64,000 nt of DNA from Agreia sp. COWG (GCF_904528075.1 NZ_LR882035.1:2790001-2854000); one strand, 5' to 3'. Shown: positions 45,921 to 55,246, numbered from the stretch's first letter. Translations and numbers: made by a program. The notes: generated by a model from the sequence alone, not told the origin.

Positions 45921-46702
45921 GCGACGATCACCTCCACGCCCTCGGCGTCGAGCGCCGCCGAGAGCGTTCCGGCGGGGTCGACATCCGAGACGAGGGTGTC
46001 GAGCTCGCGGAACTCGGCGAAGCGGTAGAGGGCTTCCTCGTCGAGCTTGGAGGAGTCGGCGAGTACCACGGAGCGGCGGGCCCGGCGGATCATCGACGCC
46101 TTCACGGCCGCCTCGCGCTCTTCGGGGGTGCTCAGGCCGAAGCCCGCGCTCACTCCGTTGGCGCCGATGAAGGCGATGTCGGGGCGCAGGCGATCGAGCT
46201 GCTCGATGGTGGAGGCCCCGACCGCGGCGCTGGTGAGCCCGCGCACGCTACCGCCGAGCAGGTGCAGGTCGATGGAGGGGTTCAGGTGCAGCACCGCCGC
46301 GATGGGAACCGAGTTGGTGATGATCGTGAGCGGGTGGCCGTGCAACGGGGCATGGTCGGCGAGAAGTTCGGCGAGCGCCCCGGTGGTGGTGCCCGCATCG
46401 AGCAGGATGGAGCCGCGGAACGAGTCGCCGATCATGGCGAGAGCGGCTCGGGCGATCACGAGTTTGGCGTCGCGGGCCCTGTACACGCGGTCGGCGACGG
46501 TGGATTCGGTGAGGCTGATGCGCGAGCCCGCGACGGCGCCGCCGTGCACGCGCTGCAGCACACCGCGCTGTTCGAGCAGGTCGAGGTCGCGGCGCACCGT
46601 CTCGGCCGTGACACCGAAGCACTCGGACAGCTGGGTGACGGTGACGCGCCCCTCGGCCTCCAGGGATTCGCGGATGCGCTGATGGCGCTCGATGGCGTAC
46701 AT
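45917..46702 (-). CDS. fruR: DeoR-family regulator of the fructose operon
   Basis: A 261-residue repressor with an N-terminal DeoR helix-turn-helix (about 1-57; RVTVTQLSECFGVTAETVRRDL) and a sugar-phosphate sensor domain (IFSDGG-type; LLDAGTTTGALAELL, IGANGVSAGFGLSTP). Fructose 1-phosphate is the usual effector in such operons. The ATG at 46702 follows AGAGG. The frame is open upstream but not conserved-looking. First gene of fruRKA, so it is autoregulated. Confidence 0.92.
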   Translation of the reverse strand: MYAIERHQRIRESLEAEGRVTVTQLSECFGVTAETVRRDLDLLEQRGVLQRVHGGAVAGSRISLTESTVADRVYRARDAKLVIARAALAMIGDSFRGSILLDAGTTTGALAELLADHAPLHGHPLTIITNSVPIAAVLHLNPSIDLHLLGGSVRGLTSAAVGASTIEQLDRLRPDIAFIGANGVSAGFGLSTPEEREAAVKASMIRRARRSVVLADSSKLDEEALYRFAEFRELDTLVSDVDPAGTLSAALDAEGVEVIVA

Positions 46703-46775
46703 GTCGTCGTTGACCTCTGTCTTTCGATTCGCCCGTGAATGTGCGCGGTTCGGGTGTTCTCTGCGCAGTGATGTG

Positions 46776-46804
46776 ACTTTATGTCTGTTTGTGTCCGAAT
46801 GCAA
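46776..46804 (-). promoter_or_regulatory. promoter of the fruRKA operon
   Basis: Read on the minus strand, TTGCAT (46799-46804) and TAAAGT (46776-46781) are separated by 17 bp. The spacer has a TGTTTGTGTC-like run that may be a DeoR-type operator. Confidence 0.6.
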
Positions 46805-46922
46805 GAAAACCAAAGAATTTTCTGCACCGGGGCCCCTGGGGCTCGCGAAGGAGCCGCCATAGGATGGCCACGACCGATGAGTACGAGCACATCCACGCAC
46901 GTGACGCGCTAAGGGACGACCC

Positions 46923-49439
46923 ATGACCGGTTCACCATCCACGATCAACGCCATCGAATCTCCCGTGATCCCGCACGACTCGCCCACCCCCTGGTACCAG
47001 CGGCCTCCTGAGCCGCTCGAGGGCGACGCCCTCCTGCAGGTCGACGCGTGGTGGCGGGCGGCGAACTACCTCTCTGTCGGCCAGATCTACCTGCTCGACA
47101 ACCCTCTGCTCGACAGGCCGCTCAGCCGCGACGACGTGAAGCCCCGCCTGCTCGGCCACTGGGGCACGACGCCCGGGCTCAACTTCGTCTACGCCCATCT
47201 GAATCGCATGATCCGGCAGCGCTCGCTGCCCACGCTCTACGTGACCGGCCCGGGCCATGGCGGGCCCGGCATGGTGGCGAACGCCTATCTCGACGGCACC
47301 TACTCCGAGATCTATTCGAAAATCGATCAGTCGACCGACGGCATCCGGCGCCTGTTTCGGCAGTTCAGCTTTCCCGGGGGGATTCCGAGCCACGCCGCCC
47401 CCGAGACCCCGGGCTCGATCAACGAGGGCGGCGAGCTGGGATACTCGCTCTCCCACGCCTACGGGGCCGCCTTCGACAACCCGAACCTGCTGGTCGCCAC
47501 CGTCATCGGCGACGGCGAGGCCGAGACGGGGCCACTGGCAACGGCGTGGCACTCGAACAAGTTCATCGACCCGCTGCAAGACGGCGTGGTCCTGCCGATC
47601 CTGCACCTCAACGGCTACAAGATCGCCAACCCCAGTGTGCTGGCCCGCATCCCCGAAGAGGATCTGTTGGCCCTGATGCGCGGCTACGGCCACAACCCGC
47701 ACATCGTCTCTGGCGGCTTCGACGGCGAGGATCCGCTTCTGGTGCACGCCCGCATGGCCGAGACGCTCGACACCGTGCTGAACGAGATCGCCGCGATCAA
47801 GCAGGATGCCGCGGACGGCGTCCTCGAGGGAACGCCCCGCTGGCCGATGATCATCCTGCGCACCCCCAAGGGCTGGACCTGCCCGGTCGAGATCGACGGC
47901 CTGCCCGTGGAGAACACGTGGCGGGCGCACCAGGTTCCGCTGGCCAGCGCCCGCGACACCGAGGCGCACACGCGGCTGCTCGAGAGCTGGATGAGGAAGT
48001 ACAAGCCAGAGGAGCTCTTCGACGCCTCCGGGGCGCCGACGCCGTTCGTCACCGGCCTCGCACCCGAGGGCTACCTGCGCATGAGCGCGACGCCCTATTC
48101 GAACGGCGGACTTCTGCGACGAGAGCTGAAGCTGCCCGACTTTCGCGACTACGGCGTCGAGGTCAGCTCACCCGGCCACGAGACGGCCGAGGCCACGAAG
48201 GTGCTCGGCGGCTGGCTGGCCGACGTCATTCGCCTGAACCCCGACAACTTTCGCATCTTCGGCCCCGACGAGACGGCATCCAACCGCCTGCAGGAGGTCT
48301 ACACGGCCACCGACAAGCAGTGGAACGCCGAGATCTTGCCCGTCGATCTGAACCTGGCCCGCGCCGGCCGGGTCATGGAGATGCTGTCGGAGCACCAGTG
48401 CCAGGGCTGGCTCGAGGGCTACCTGCTCACCGGCCGACACGGGCTGTTCAACTGCTACGAGGCGTTCATCCACATCGTGGACTCGATGTTCAACCAGCAC
48501 GCCAAGTGGCTGCAGGTCGCGCGCTCGATCCCCTGGCGTCGCTCCGTGTCGAGCCTCAACTACCTGCTCTCGAGCCACGTCTGGAGGCAGGACCACAACG
48601 GCTTCAGCCACCAGGATCCGGGCTTCATCGACCACGTCGTCAACAAGAAGGCCGACGTCGTGCGCGTCTACCTTCCCGTCGACGCGAACACCCTGCTGTC
48701 GACCTACGACCACTGCCTCAGGAGCGTCGACTACATCAACGTGGTCGTGGCGGGCAAGCAGCCGGGGCCGCAGTGGCTCTCCATGCCGGATGCCGTGGCC
48801 CACTGCACGCGCGGGCTCGGCATCTGGGAGTGGGCGGGTACCGAGCGCCCCGACGACGAGCCCGACGTCGTGCTGGCCTGCGCCGGCGACATTCCCACGA
48901 TCGAGACGCTCGCGGCCGCCTCCCTGCTGCGTCAGCACCTGCCGGAGTTGCGCGTTCGAGTCGTCAACGTGATCGATCTGATGCGCCTGCAAGACGAGAC
49001 CGAGCATCCGCACGGCCTGTCGAACCGAGCGTTCGACACCATCTTCACGACCGACAGGGCCGTGATCTTCGCCTATCACGGCTACCCGTGGCTCATCCAT
49101 CGCCTCACCTACCGTCGCGCGGCCAACGCCAACCTGCACGTGCGGGGCTTCATCGAAGAGGGAACGACGACCACCCCGTTCGACATGCTGATGCTGAACA
49201 ACCTCGACCGCTACCACCTGGTGATCGACGTGATCGATCGCACCCCCGGCCTCTTCTCGAAGGCGGCCGCCCTGCGCCAGGACATGCAGGACGCTCGCAT
49301 GCGCGCTCGGGCATATACGCGAGAGCACGGCGAGGATATCCCCGAGGTCGCCCAGTGGCTGTGGTCGGGCGACGACGGCGTGGGCTTCGATCGGCAGAAC
49401 CTACAGGCGGTCGACGAGACCGGCGGCGACAACGCCTGA
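46923..49439 (+). CDS. xfp: phosphoketolase (xylulose 5-phosphate/fructose 6-phosphate)
   Basis: An 838-residue ThDP enzyme that splits xylulose 5-phosphate (and often fructose 6-phosphate) with phosphate to acetyl phosphate plus a triose or tetrose phosphate. [17 protein letters not shown] and the ThDP motif [18 protein letters not shown] are clear; [15 protein letters not shown] sequence ([16 protein letters not shown]) is present. Full length for the family. AAGGGACGACCC precedes the ATG. It is divergent from fruR, linking it to hexose supply. Confidence 0.95.
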   Translation: MTGSPSTINAIESPVIPHDSPTPWYQRPPEPLEGDALLQVDAWWRAANYLSVGQIYLLDNPLLDRPLSRDDVKPRLLGHWGTTPGLNFVYAHLNRMIRQRSLPTLYVTGPGHGGPGMVANAYLDGTYSEIYSKIDQSTDGIRRLFRQFSFPGGIPSHAAPETPGSINEGGELGYSLSHAYGAAFDNPNLLVATVIGDGEAETGPLATAWHSNKFIDPLQDGVVLPILHLNGYKIANPSVLARIPEEDLLALMRGYGHNPHIVSGGFDGEDPLLVHARMAETLDTVLNEIAAIKQDAADGVLEGTPRWPMIILRTPKGWTCPVEIDGLPVENTWRAHQVPLASARDTEAHTRLLESWMRKYKPEELFDASGAPTPFVTGLAPEGYLRMSATPYSNGGLLRRELKLPDFRDYGVEVSSPGHETAEATKVLGGWLADVIRLNPDNFRIFGPDETASNRLQEVYTATDKQWNAEILPVDLNLARAGRVMEMLSEHQCQGWLEGYLLTGRHGLFNCYEAFIHIVDSMFNQHAKWLQVARSIPWRRSVSSLNYLLSSHVWRQDHNGFSHQDPGFIDHVVNKKADVVRVYLPVDANTLLSTYDHCLRSVDYINVVVAGKQPGPQWLSMPDAVAHCTRGLGIWEWAGTERPDDEPDVVLACAGDIPTIETLAAASLLRQHLPELRVRVVNVIDLMRLQDETEHPHGLSNRAFDTIFTTDRAVIFAYHGYPWLIHRLTYRRAANANLHVRGFIEEGTTTTPFDMLMLNNLDRYHLVIDVIDRTPGLFSKAAALRQDMQDARMRARAYTREHGEDIPEVAQWLWSGDDGVGFDRQNLQAVDETGGDNA

Positions 49440-49512
49440 CACTCGATGCCGTGCGCGCCCCGCTCGTCGATGTGGGCACCGGCCCGGAGCACGTCGACGG
49501 TGGCGACAAAGC

Positions 49513-49577
49513 GAACGGGAGGAGATCTGGCAGACCGACGCCCTATTCGGCTCGGTCTCCCACATCTCCTCCCGTTC
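49513..49577. repeat. long inverted repeat H at a convergent junction
   Basis: 25-bp arms (49513-49537 and 49553-49577) match with two mismatches and begin GAACGGGAGGAGAT. It lies between the phosphoketolase and PAP2 gene stops. No T-tract follows. Confidence 0.85.
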
Positions 49578-49638
49578 TGCTGTCAGCGCAGGGTCAACGC
49601 ACCCGGCGCAGCAGCGCACCCGTCAGAGCAGCCTGCCG

Positions 49639-51264
49639 TCAACGCGCCCGGCGCCTGAGCCTGGTGCTGGCGACGGCCGCGATGATGCCCAGAACGAGCA
49701 CCGCGGCTCCGCCGAAGACGACCGGCTCTGCGTCGAGACCGGTGGCAGCGAGCGAGGAGCCCGCCGAGCCGGCGCCGGTCGCTGCGAGCGCGGGATCCTG
49801 GGCGGGCACGGCAGCTGCGACCGGCAGCACCGTCGCCACGCCGCCGACCGAGGCGACGGTGACCGAGCCGTCGGCATTCAGCTGCACCGTCGCGCTCATC
49901 GCCGCGGCGAGGTCGAGACGCTGCCACGAGCCGCCCGTGGTGCCCGACAGGTCGAGCGGCAAGCCCGACGCCGCCTCGGTCTGCGCGAGTACCGAAGTGC
50001 GCTGCTCATCGGTGAGGGTGGGGAACGTGCTCAGCAGCAGGTTCGACGCGCCGGTCGGAACGGAGGCGGCCTGTCCGGTCGCGCGCGTGGTCGCGAATCC
50101 GTAGCTCAGTCGCTCGCCGTAGACGGTCACGGCGCTCGCCCTGTCGGAGACCACCTGCGCGGTTCCGCCGGGGATGGCCGCTCCGCCATAGGGGTTCGAG
50201 GTGTAGCCGGTGCCACGAGCCACACACGCGTCGATCGTTCCGCCGCACTGCGCCTGCAGGTAGTCGACCAGTTCCTTCTGCGCGGGTTCCAGCACCTCGG
50301 TGCGGTACTTCTCGTCTGACCAGCGGGCTGCGAGGGCAGCCTCTCCGTCCATGCGTCCGCCCACGATGTCGAGCGGGTAGTGCACGCCGAGAACGATGCG
50401 GTCGTTGCCGGCCTCGGATGCGCGGGCGAGGATCTCGGGCGCAAGGCTCGGCAACAGAGTGGCCAGGGTGAAGCCCGCCTGGTACGCCGTCGTCGTGTGG
50501 CCACTCGGGTAGGAGCCGCCGGTGCAGATTCCGGTGCCGCCGTACTGCGCACTCAGGCTCACGTCGTTAGACGAGAACTGGTGCGTGGTGTCGACGGTGT
50601 TCGCCACCCGGGTGATGTCGAGGTTGCCGGTGGCACCGGCATACGGCTGGCCGACGCGGTCGGTCGTCAGCGATGACGCGTTGACCGTCGTGGGCGAGCA
50701 GGCGGCGTCGTCGCCGGCGACAGCGGGGGTCGTGGCATCGGTCGGCACGAACGGGCGAGGGTAGCTGAAGTTGGCCTTCGCCGCGCCCGTGCTCACATAC
50801 GCACCGGACGTTCCGTTGGAGCTGTTGATGAGCGCGTTCGTCAGCGGCAGCGCGCCGCTCTGCCGGCCGGCCACGTACAGCGGGCCGAGCACGGAGCCGA
50901 GGGCGGTGGAGATCGTGTACGACTGGTCGTAGCTGCCGTTGCCCGCGGTCTGGTACTCCGAGTCCTGGAGGGCGAGGAACTGCTGCGCGGCCGTCGCGTG
51001 GCCGTTGATCCACACGGCGAGCTCGTCGTTCTTCGACAGCGTCGCCGCGTCGAGCACGGTGCCGTGCAGATCGTTGACGCCGCTCGAGGTCCAGAGCGTG
51101 TTGTAGCCGGAGAGCAGCGAGATGAGGTCGGGCTTCGCGGTATCGCTGGGATACGGGGCCGCGGCGGTGGCGGCGAGCGGGGCACTGAGGGCGAGCAGGG
51201 CAACGGTCGCGAGGGGAATCGTGACGATTCCGGCGAGCTTTCGGGTGGGGATTCGTGTGTTCAC
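49639..51264 (-). CDS. cell-wall-anchored PAP2 (acid phosphatase-like) protein
   Basis: A 541-residue secreted phosphatase. A signal peptide (about 1-36) is followed by a vanadium-haloperoxidase/PAP2 core with the three motifs K163-X6-RP, PSGH (253-256) and R289-X5-H295-X3-D299. The C-terminus is a sorting signal: LAATG (505-509), a hydrophobic stretch, then RLRRRAR, as for class E sortases. The GTG at 51264 has no ribosome site but lies 6 bases after a TAGCGT -10 element, so a leaderless mRNA is likely. Confidence 0.9.
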   Translation of the reverse strand: MNTRIPTRKLAGIVTIPLATVALLALSAPLAATAAAPYPSDTAKPDLISLLSGYNTLWTSSGVNDLHGTVLDAATLSKNDELAVWINGHATAAQQFLALQDSEYQTAGNGSYDQSYTISTALGSVLGPLYVAGRQSGALPLTNALINSSNGTSGAYVSTGAAKANFSYPRPFVPTDATTPAVAGDDAACSPTTVNASSLTTDRVGQPYAGATGNLDITRVANTVDTTHQFSSNDVSLSAQYGGTGICTGGSYPSGHTTTAYQAGFTLATLLPSLAPEILARASEAGNDRIVLGVHYPLDIVGGRMDGEAALAARWSDEKYRTEVLEPAQKELVDYLQAQCGGTIDACVARGTGYTSNPYGGAAIPGGTAQVVSDRASAVTVYGERLSYGFATTRATGQAASVPTGASNLLLSTFPTLTDEQRTSVLAQTEAASGLPLDLSGTTGGSWQRLDLAAAMSATVQLNADGSVTVASVGGVATVLPVAAAVPAQDPALAATGAGSAGSSLAATGLDAEPVVFGGAAVLVLGIIAAVASTRLRRRAR

Positions 51265-51270
51265 CCAGCA

Positions 51271-51276
51271 ACGCTA
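51271..51276 (-). promoter_or_regulatory. -10 element for the PAP2 gene (leaderless)
   Basis: TAGCGT on the minus strand fits TANNNT and ends 6 bases before the GTG start, so transcription would begin at or next to the start codon. Confidence 0.5.
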
Positions 51277-51293
51277 CGTCTGGCAAAAACGGG

Positions 51294-51315
51294 CGTGGGT
51301 GAACGTCACGTGAAC
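51294..51315 (-). promoter_or_regulatory. PHO-box-like PhoP site
   Basis: On the minus strand two adjacent 11-bp units, GTTCACGTGAC and GTTCACCCACG, match the layout of Streptomyces PhoP boxes (11-nt direct repeats headed GTTCAC). The second unit covers the -35 position for the TAGCGT element, as expected for activation. Confidence 0.6.
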
Positions 51316-51424
51316 GGTGTCAGAGGGCGACCCGCGCCGCTTCGGGCTGATCCCGCACGGCAGGCGCGGGCGCTCTCACGAAACCTCGGCCAGAAGTCAG
51401 CATCTGCGGCGTATCGTCGCACCC

Positions 51425-51925
51425 ATGGACATTCGCGACATTCCCCTCACCACCATCGACGGCGCATCCACCAGCCTCGCCGACTACGAAGACAAAGTCG
51501 TCATGGTCGTGAACGTGGCCTCGCGCTGCGGGCTCACGCCCCAGTACGAGACGCTCGAGCAGCTGCAGAAGACCTACGGCGAGCGCGGCTTCACCGTGCT
51601 GGGCTTCCCGTGCAACCAGTTCGCGCTCGGCGAGACGGGCGACGGCGAGAAGATCCAGGAGTTCTGCTCCACCACCTACGGCGTCACCTTTCCCCTGATG
51701 GAGAAGACCAAGGTGAACGGCCGCTCGCAGCACCCGCTCTACGCAGAACTCACCGCGGTGCCGGATGCCGGCGGCAAGGCCGGCAAGGTCAAGTGGAACT
51801 TCGAGAAGTTCGTCGTGGCGCCCGACGGCGGCGTGACGCGATTCCGCCCGACGACGCTGCCCGACTCCCCCGAGGTGATCGCCTCGATCGAAGCGGGCCT
51901 CGCGCAGCTGCCCTCCGCCGCGTAG
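51425..51925 (+). CDS. glutathione peroxidase-family thiol peroxidase
   Basis: A 166-residue thioredoxin-fold peroxidase. The peroxidatic Cys35 (VASRCGLTPQ), Gln/Cys of GFPCNQF (Cys63, Gln65) and Trp124-Asn125 (KWNFEKF) form the usual active site. Bacterial Cys-type members normally use thioredoxin or mycothiol-linked donors instead of glutathione. The ATG at 51425 fits the family. It shares its upstream region with the PAP2 gene. Confidence 0.93.
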   Translation: MDIRDIPLTTIDGASTSLADYEDKVVMVVNVASRCGLTPQYETLEQLQKTYGERGFTVLGFPCNQFALGETGDGEKIQEFCSTTYGVTFPLMEKTKVNGRSQHPLYAELTAVPDAGGKAGKVKWNFEKFVVAPDGGVTRFRPTTLPDSPEVIASIEAGLAQLPSAA

Positions 51926-51952
51926 CTGAGGCGAATCGCTGTTCGGCCCCGT

Positions 51953-52008
51953 CGAGCTGACGCGGGATGCTGCTCCCGCGCGAGCGAAGAGCACCCCGCG
52001 TCAGCTCG
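51953..52008. repeat. long inverted repeat G at a convergent junction
   Basis: 14-bp perfect arms beginning CGAGCTGACGCGGG (51953-51966, complement ending at 52008) extend further with mismatches. It lies between the glutathione peroxidase and CDF transporter stops. Confidence 0.8.
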
Positions 52009-52057
52009 CGGCTTGAGGCTTGCCCACCACTCGTGACGGGCCGTACGTAGCTGGAGG

Positions 52058-53044
52058 CTACGGAGCAGGCAGGGACTTCTCGGTCGCCAGCGACAGCGTG
52101 AGCACCGCCTCGGTGATGAACGGGCTCTGCTCGATCGCGAGGGCCACGGCGCGCAGATCCTCTGCGACCTCACGCTCCCGGTCGTTTCCGACCAGGTCGA
52201 CGGCGGCCACGAGCGAGAACTCCTCCGGTCCGACGAACTCGAGGTGCAGGTAGGTGACTCGCTCCACATCCGGCTGCTCGAGGAGTGCCGTGAGCACGCG
52301 CCTCTTGATCGAGTCGTCGGCGACCTGGCCCACGATGAACCGTCGGTTGCGATCGATGAGGACCAGGGCGACGAGCCCGAGCAGCAGGCCCACCAGGATC
52401 GAGCCCGCCGCGTCGTACACGGCGTTGCCGGTGAGCTGGTGCAGCAGCACGCCGAGGAACGCGATGACCAGCCCGGCGAGGGCGGCGGCGTCTTCGAAGA
52501 ACACGGCCCTCAGCGTGGTGTCCGACGTGTCGAGAACGTGGTGCAGCGTGCCCACCTTGCGACGGTCGGCGGCCGAGCGGGCCTGGCGCAGCGCCTGCAG
52601 AAACGAGAAGCCCTCGAGCACGACCGCGAGGCCCAGCACGATGTAGTTGATGGCGTAGTCCGCATCACGCTCGGGCTCGAACAGCTGCTGGACCCCGTGC
52701 ATCACCGAGACGACGGCGCCCACGGTGAAGAGCCCGAAGGCGGCGAAGAGCGACCACACGTAGGCCTCTTTGCCGTACCCGCGGGGGTGCGCCCTGTCTC
52801 TCGTCTTGTCGGAGCGCCGCTCGGCGACGTAGAGAAAGACCTCGTTGCCCGTGTCGGCCCACGAGTGCGCGGATTCCGCCACCATCGACGCCGAGCCGGT
52901 GAGCACGGCGGCGATCGTCTTGGCCACGGCGACGAGGGCATTGGCCCCGAAGGCGATCAGCACGGTGAGAGTACTGTCGCCGCCCTTGTCTGCTGCGGGC
53001 GTCTTGTCTGCTGCGGGAGTCTTATCGGCGGGGGCTGTCGTCAC
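52058..53044 (-). CDS. cation diffusion facilitator (CDF) transporter
   Basis: A 328-residue metal-efflux protein with six helices. AESAHSWADTGNEVFLYV has the HxxxD metal site; the second site is FFEDAAALAGL, seen in one CDF subgroup, in place of HxxxD. A cytoplasmic C-terminal domain follows. The N-terminus has three TPAADK-type units encoded by an 18-bp tandem repeat (52985-53020). The GTG at 53044 is weakly supported; longer frames exist. Metal not predictable. Confidence 0.85.
   Translation of the reverse strand: MTTAPADKTPAADKTPAADKGGDSTLTVLIAFGANALVAVAKTIAAVLTGSASMVAESAHSWADTGNEVFLYVAERRSDKTRDRAHPRGYGKEAYVWSLFAAFGLFTVGAVVSVMHGVQQLFEPERDADYAINYIVLGLAVVLEGFSFLQALRQARSAADRRKVGTLHHVLDTSDTTLRAVFFEDAAALAGLVIAFLGVLLHQLTGNAVYDAAGSILVGLLLGLVALVLIDRNRRFIVGQVADDSIKRRVLTALLEQPDVERVTYLHLEFVGPEEFSLVAAVDLVGNDREREVAEDLRAVALAIEQSPFITEAVLTLSLATEKSLPAP
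52985..53020 (-). repeat. 18-bp tandem repeat in the CDF gene
   Basis: Two copies of CTTGTCTGCTGCGGGNGT (52985-53002 and 53003-53020) plus a degraded third. Each unit adds the six residues TPAADK at the cytoplasmic N-terminus. Confidence 0.8.
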
Positions 53045-53184
53045 GCACGCCACGATGCCACACGCGGGCCACGACGCCCAGCCCCACCCGAGCATCCGCG
53101 CGCGCCGCGCATCCGGCCCCACAACGGGGGCCTCGATGTGGCCGAACCGACTCTGCACAGATGCGATGCTAGGTGTACCCGAAA

Positions 53185-53198
53185 TGCACACATGTGCA
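53185..53198. promoter_or_regulatory. palindrome upstream of the EAL-DICT gene
   Basis: TGCACA and TGTGCA are separated by two bases and lie 67 bases before the start of the EAL-DICT gene. Candidate regulator site only. Confidence 0.3.
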
Positions 53199-53264
53199 CA
53201 ACCGGGTCATGCCACCCGAGGCTGCCCATCTCCTACCCGCTGATCGCTCTTCCAGGCTGGCACT

Positions 53265-54524
53265 GTGACTTCTCACCCGATTTCAAATCCCTCGCATTCG
53301 GCAACGCCCCCACGCACGCTGCCCGAGCTCGATCGCGTGCTCTCGCGGCGGTTGCTGCACACCGCCTTTCAGCCCATCGTCGATCTCGATACGATGTCGG
53401 CCGTGGCCTACGACGCCATCACCCGCGGACCCCTCGACTCTCCGCTGTACGAGTCCGACGCCCTCATCGCCGCGGCCCGCTCCGCCGGGCGTCTTCCCGA
53501 ACTCGACGCGGCCAGCCGCTCTCGAGCCATCTCGATTGCCGACGCGAGCGGACTGACGGCCCCCCGCAGCCTCTTCGTCAGCGCGGAACCGGCCACGATC
53601 CAGACCTTGGCGGGCGACGATGCCGCCCTCGGGCATCCGATGGTGCTCGAAATCAGCGCACGCTCCCTCGAGACGGCCGACATCGTGCCGCTGCTTCAGT
53701 CGATCGTGCGGCTTCGAGACCATGGCTGGGCGATCGCCGTCACCGAGGTCGGAATGGATCCCCGCGTGCTCGGCCTCCTGCCGGCCATCGCGCCAGACGT
53801 GATCAGCCTCGACCTGCGCATGGTCAGCAACCTGCCCGACCAGCGCTTGGCCTCGCTTCTCAGCGCCGTGACGACCTACGCCGAGGCGACCGGATGCCTC
53901 GTGCTGGCCGTCGGTATCGAGAACGAACGGCAGGTTCTCACCGCCAGGGCCCTGGGCGCGACTCTGGGGCAGGGGGCACTCTACGGCCCCGCCGAGGCGT
54001 TACCGCCGGAGCTGCCCTATCTCTCTGGAGTGCGCCCCGCACCAACGGGTCGACTCGCCGGGTTGAGGCAGGACACGCCGTTCTCGGTGGCCGCCGAACG
54101 ACGCGAGGCACGGCCCTCCGACAGGGATCTGTTGCTCGAGATCAGCCTGTTCCTCGAGGCACGCGCAGAGGCGGAAGGCTCGTCGGCGCTGGTGTTCGGC
54201 ACCTTCCAGCACAGCGACAACTTCGACGAGCACACCGTTGCCCGCTACGTTCCCCTGGGTCGATCCGCGGCCTTCGTCGGCCTGTACGGCCAGGGCTTCG
54301 GCGAGCTCGCGGTGTGCGACCCGTTGGCGGCCGTCGATCTCAACGAGGCCGACCCGTTGGTCGCGGAGTGGAATGTCGTGGTGATCTCCCCCGACTTCGC
54401 CGCGACCCTGACGGCCCGCCAGCTCGGAACCATCTCACCGTCGAACGATACCTACGAGTTCATCCTGACGCACGATCGACGACTCACGATCGAGGCCGCC
54501 CGCACGCTGATCGCCCGACTCTGA
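53265..54524 (+). CDS. degenerate EAL domain protein with C-terminal DICT sensor domain
   Basis: A 419-residue soluble protein. The first 250 residues have the EAL fold pattern (AFQPIVDL, LGATLGQGALYG), but the catalytic motifs are lost: EALxR is DAITR (50-54), DDFGTG is TEVGMD (160-165) and AEGVE is AVGIE (215-219). Residues about 285-415 match the DICT domain (GTFQHSDNFDEHTVARYVPL, EWNVVVISPDF, THDRRLT). It likely binds c-di-GMP or another ligand without cleaving it, or uses the DICT part as a light or signal sensor. Confidence 0.8.
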   Translation: MTSHPISNPSHSATPPRTLPELDRVLSRRLLHTAFQPIVDLDTMSAVAYDAITRGPLDSPLYESDALIAAARSAGRLPELDAASRSRAISIADASGLTAPRSLFVSAEPATIQTLAGDDAALGHPMVLEISARSLETADIVPLLQSIVRLRDHGWAIAVTEVGMDPRVLGLLPAIAPDVISLDLRMVSNLPDQRLASLLSAVTTYAEATGCLVLAVGIENERQVLTARALGATLGQGALYGPAEALPPELPYLSGVRPAPTGRLAGLRQDTPFSVAAERREARPSDRDLLLEISLFLEARAEAEGSSALVFGTFQHSDNFDEHTVARYVPLGRSAAFVGLYGQGFGELAVCDPLAAVDLNEADPLVAEWNVVVISPDFAATLTARQLGTISPSNDTYEFILTHDRRLTIEAARTLIARL

Positions 54525-54577
54525 TCGCTCGACTCTGAGCCGGCGACTCCGGTGACTCCGGCGACTCCGACGACTCC
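54509..54577. repeat. tandem repeats at a convergent junction
   Basis: GATCGCYCGACTCT occurs twice (54509-54536), overlapping the EAL-DICT stop, then four 9-bp units GGCGACTCC with variants (54542-54577). They end 25 bases before the TetR stop. Confidence 0.8.
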
Positions 54578-54602
54578 GACCGGCGAACAGAGGCCTTTGG
54601 CC

Positions 54603-55184
54603 TCAGTAGCGCGAGACCGCGTCGATCGCCGCATCGAGCATCGATGCCGCGGCGGCTCGATCGACGCGCACCACGGCCATCGATGCGAACACGAGGCCCG
54701 TGCAGGTCGTCGAGAGCGTCGCGCGAACCGCCGGTTCCAGATCGGGCCGTCGCGCGTCCACTCCCGCGCCGATGGCCGCCGCGAGATCGTCGCAGTAGAG
54801 GGTGACCACGGCCGTGAGGCGCTCGTCGTGACCCAGAACCGAACCGGCGGCGTTGAGAAGCAGGCATCCGTTCGCCGCCAGCGACGTCGTCTGCTCGACC
54901 ATGGCGTGGCGAAGACCCAGCAGATACGTTTCGAGCGCGCCCGGTTCGATGCCGGGCGCCCGGAGACCGGCGAGGCGGGGGCGCACGACGTCGTCGAGGT
55001 AGGACTCGACCGCGGCGTCGAAGAGGCCTCGCTTGCTGCCGAACGAGTGATAGATGCTCGACCGGTTCAGCCCCGTCGCCGCCTCGAGATCGGGAAGCGA
55101 GGTGTCTTCGTAGCCGCGATCCCAGAACACCGTGCGCGCAGAGCGCGCCACGTCGTTCTCGGCGAAAGTACGCGTCCTACCCAT
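54603..55184 (-). CDS. TetR-family regulator
   Basis: A 193-residue repressor with an N-terminal HTH (about 8-50; TSLPDLEAATGLNRSSIYHSFGSKRGL) and a TetR_C-type helical domain. The ATG at 55184 has GGGGAG upstream and was preferred over 55208. It is divergent from the DUF1304 and alcohol dehydrogenase genes, and a GAAACG-type palindrome overlaps their promoter, so these are its probable targets. Confidence 0.9.
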   Translation of the reverse strand: MGRTRTFAENDVARSARTVFWDRGYEDTSLPDLEAATGLNRSSIYHSFGSKRGLFDAAVESYLDDVVRPRLAGLRAPGIEPGALETYLLGLRHAMVEQTTSLAANGCLLLNAAGSVLGHDERLTAVVTLYCDDLAAAIGAGVDARRPDLEPAVRATLSTTCTGLVFASMAVVRVDRAAAASMLDAAIDAVSRY

Positions 55185-55201
55185 GGAAACTCCCCTACGA
55201 C

Positions 55202-55230
55202 CTGACAAGCTGCGGTCGATTGAGTATATA
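55202..55230 (+). promoter_or_regulatory. promoter for DUF1304 and alcohol dehydrogenase genes
   Basis: CTGACA (55202-55207) and TATATA (55225-55230) are separated by 17 bp, giving a good sigma70-like promoter 36 bases before the DUF1304 start. Confidence 0.65.
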
Positions 55231-55232
55231 GT

Positions 55233-55246
55233 GAAACGGTCGGTTC
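55233..55246. promoter_or_regulatory. TetR operator candidate
   Basis: GAAACGGTCGGTTC matches its own complement at 10 of 14 positions and lies at the predicted transcription start, directly after the -10 element. Confidence 0.5.

Noticed and set aside
46703..46922. Small gene between fruR and the phosphoketolase gene
   Set aside because: No frame with a ribosome site and coding bias; the stretch is AT-richer and looks like promoter sequence.
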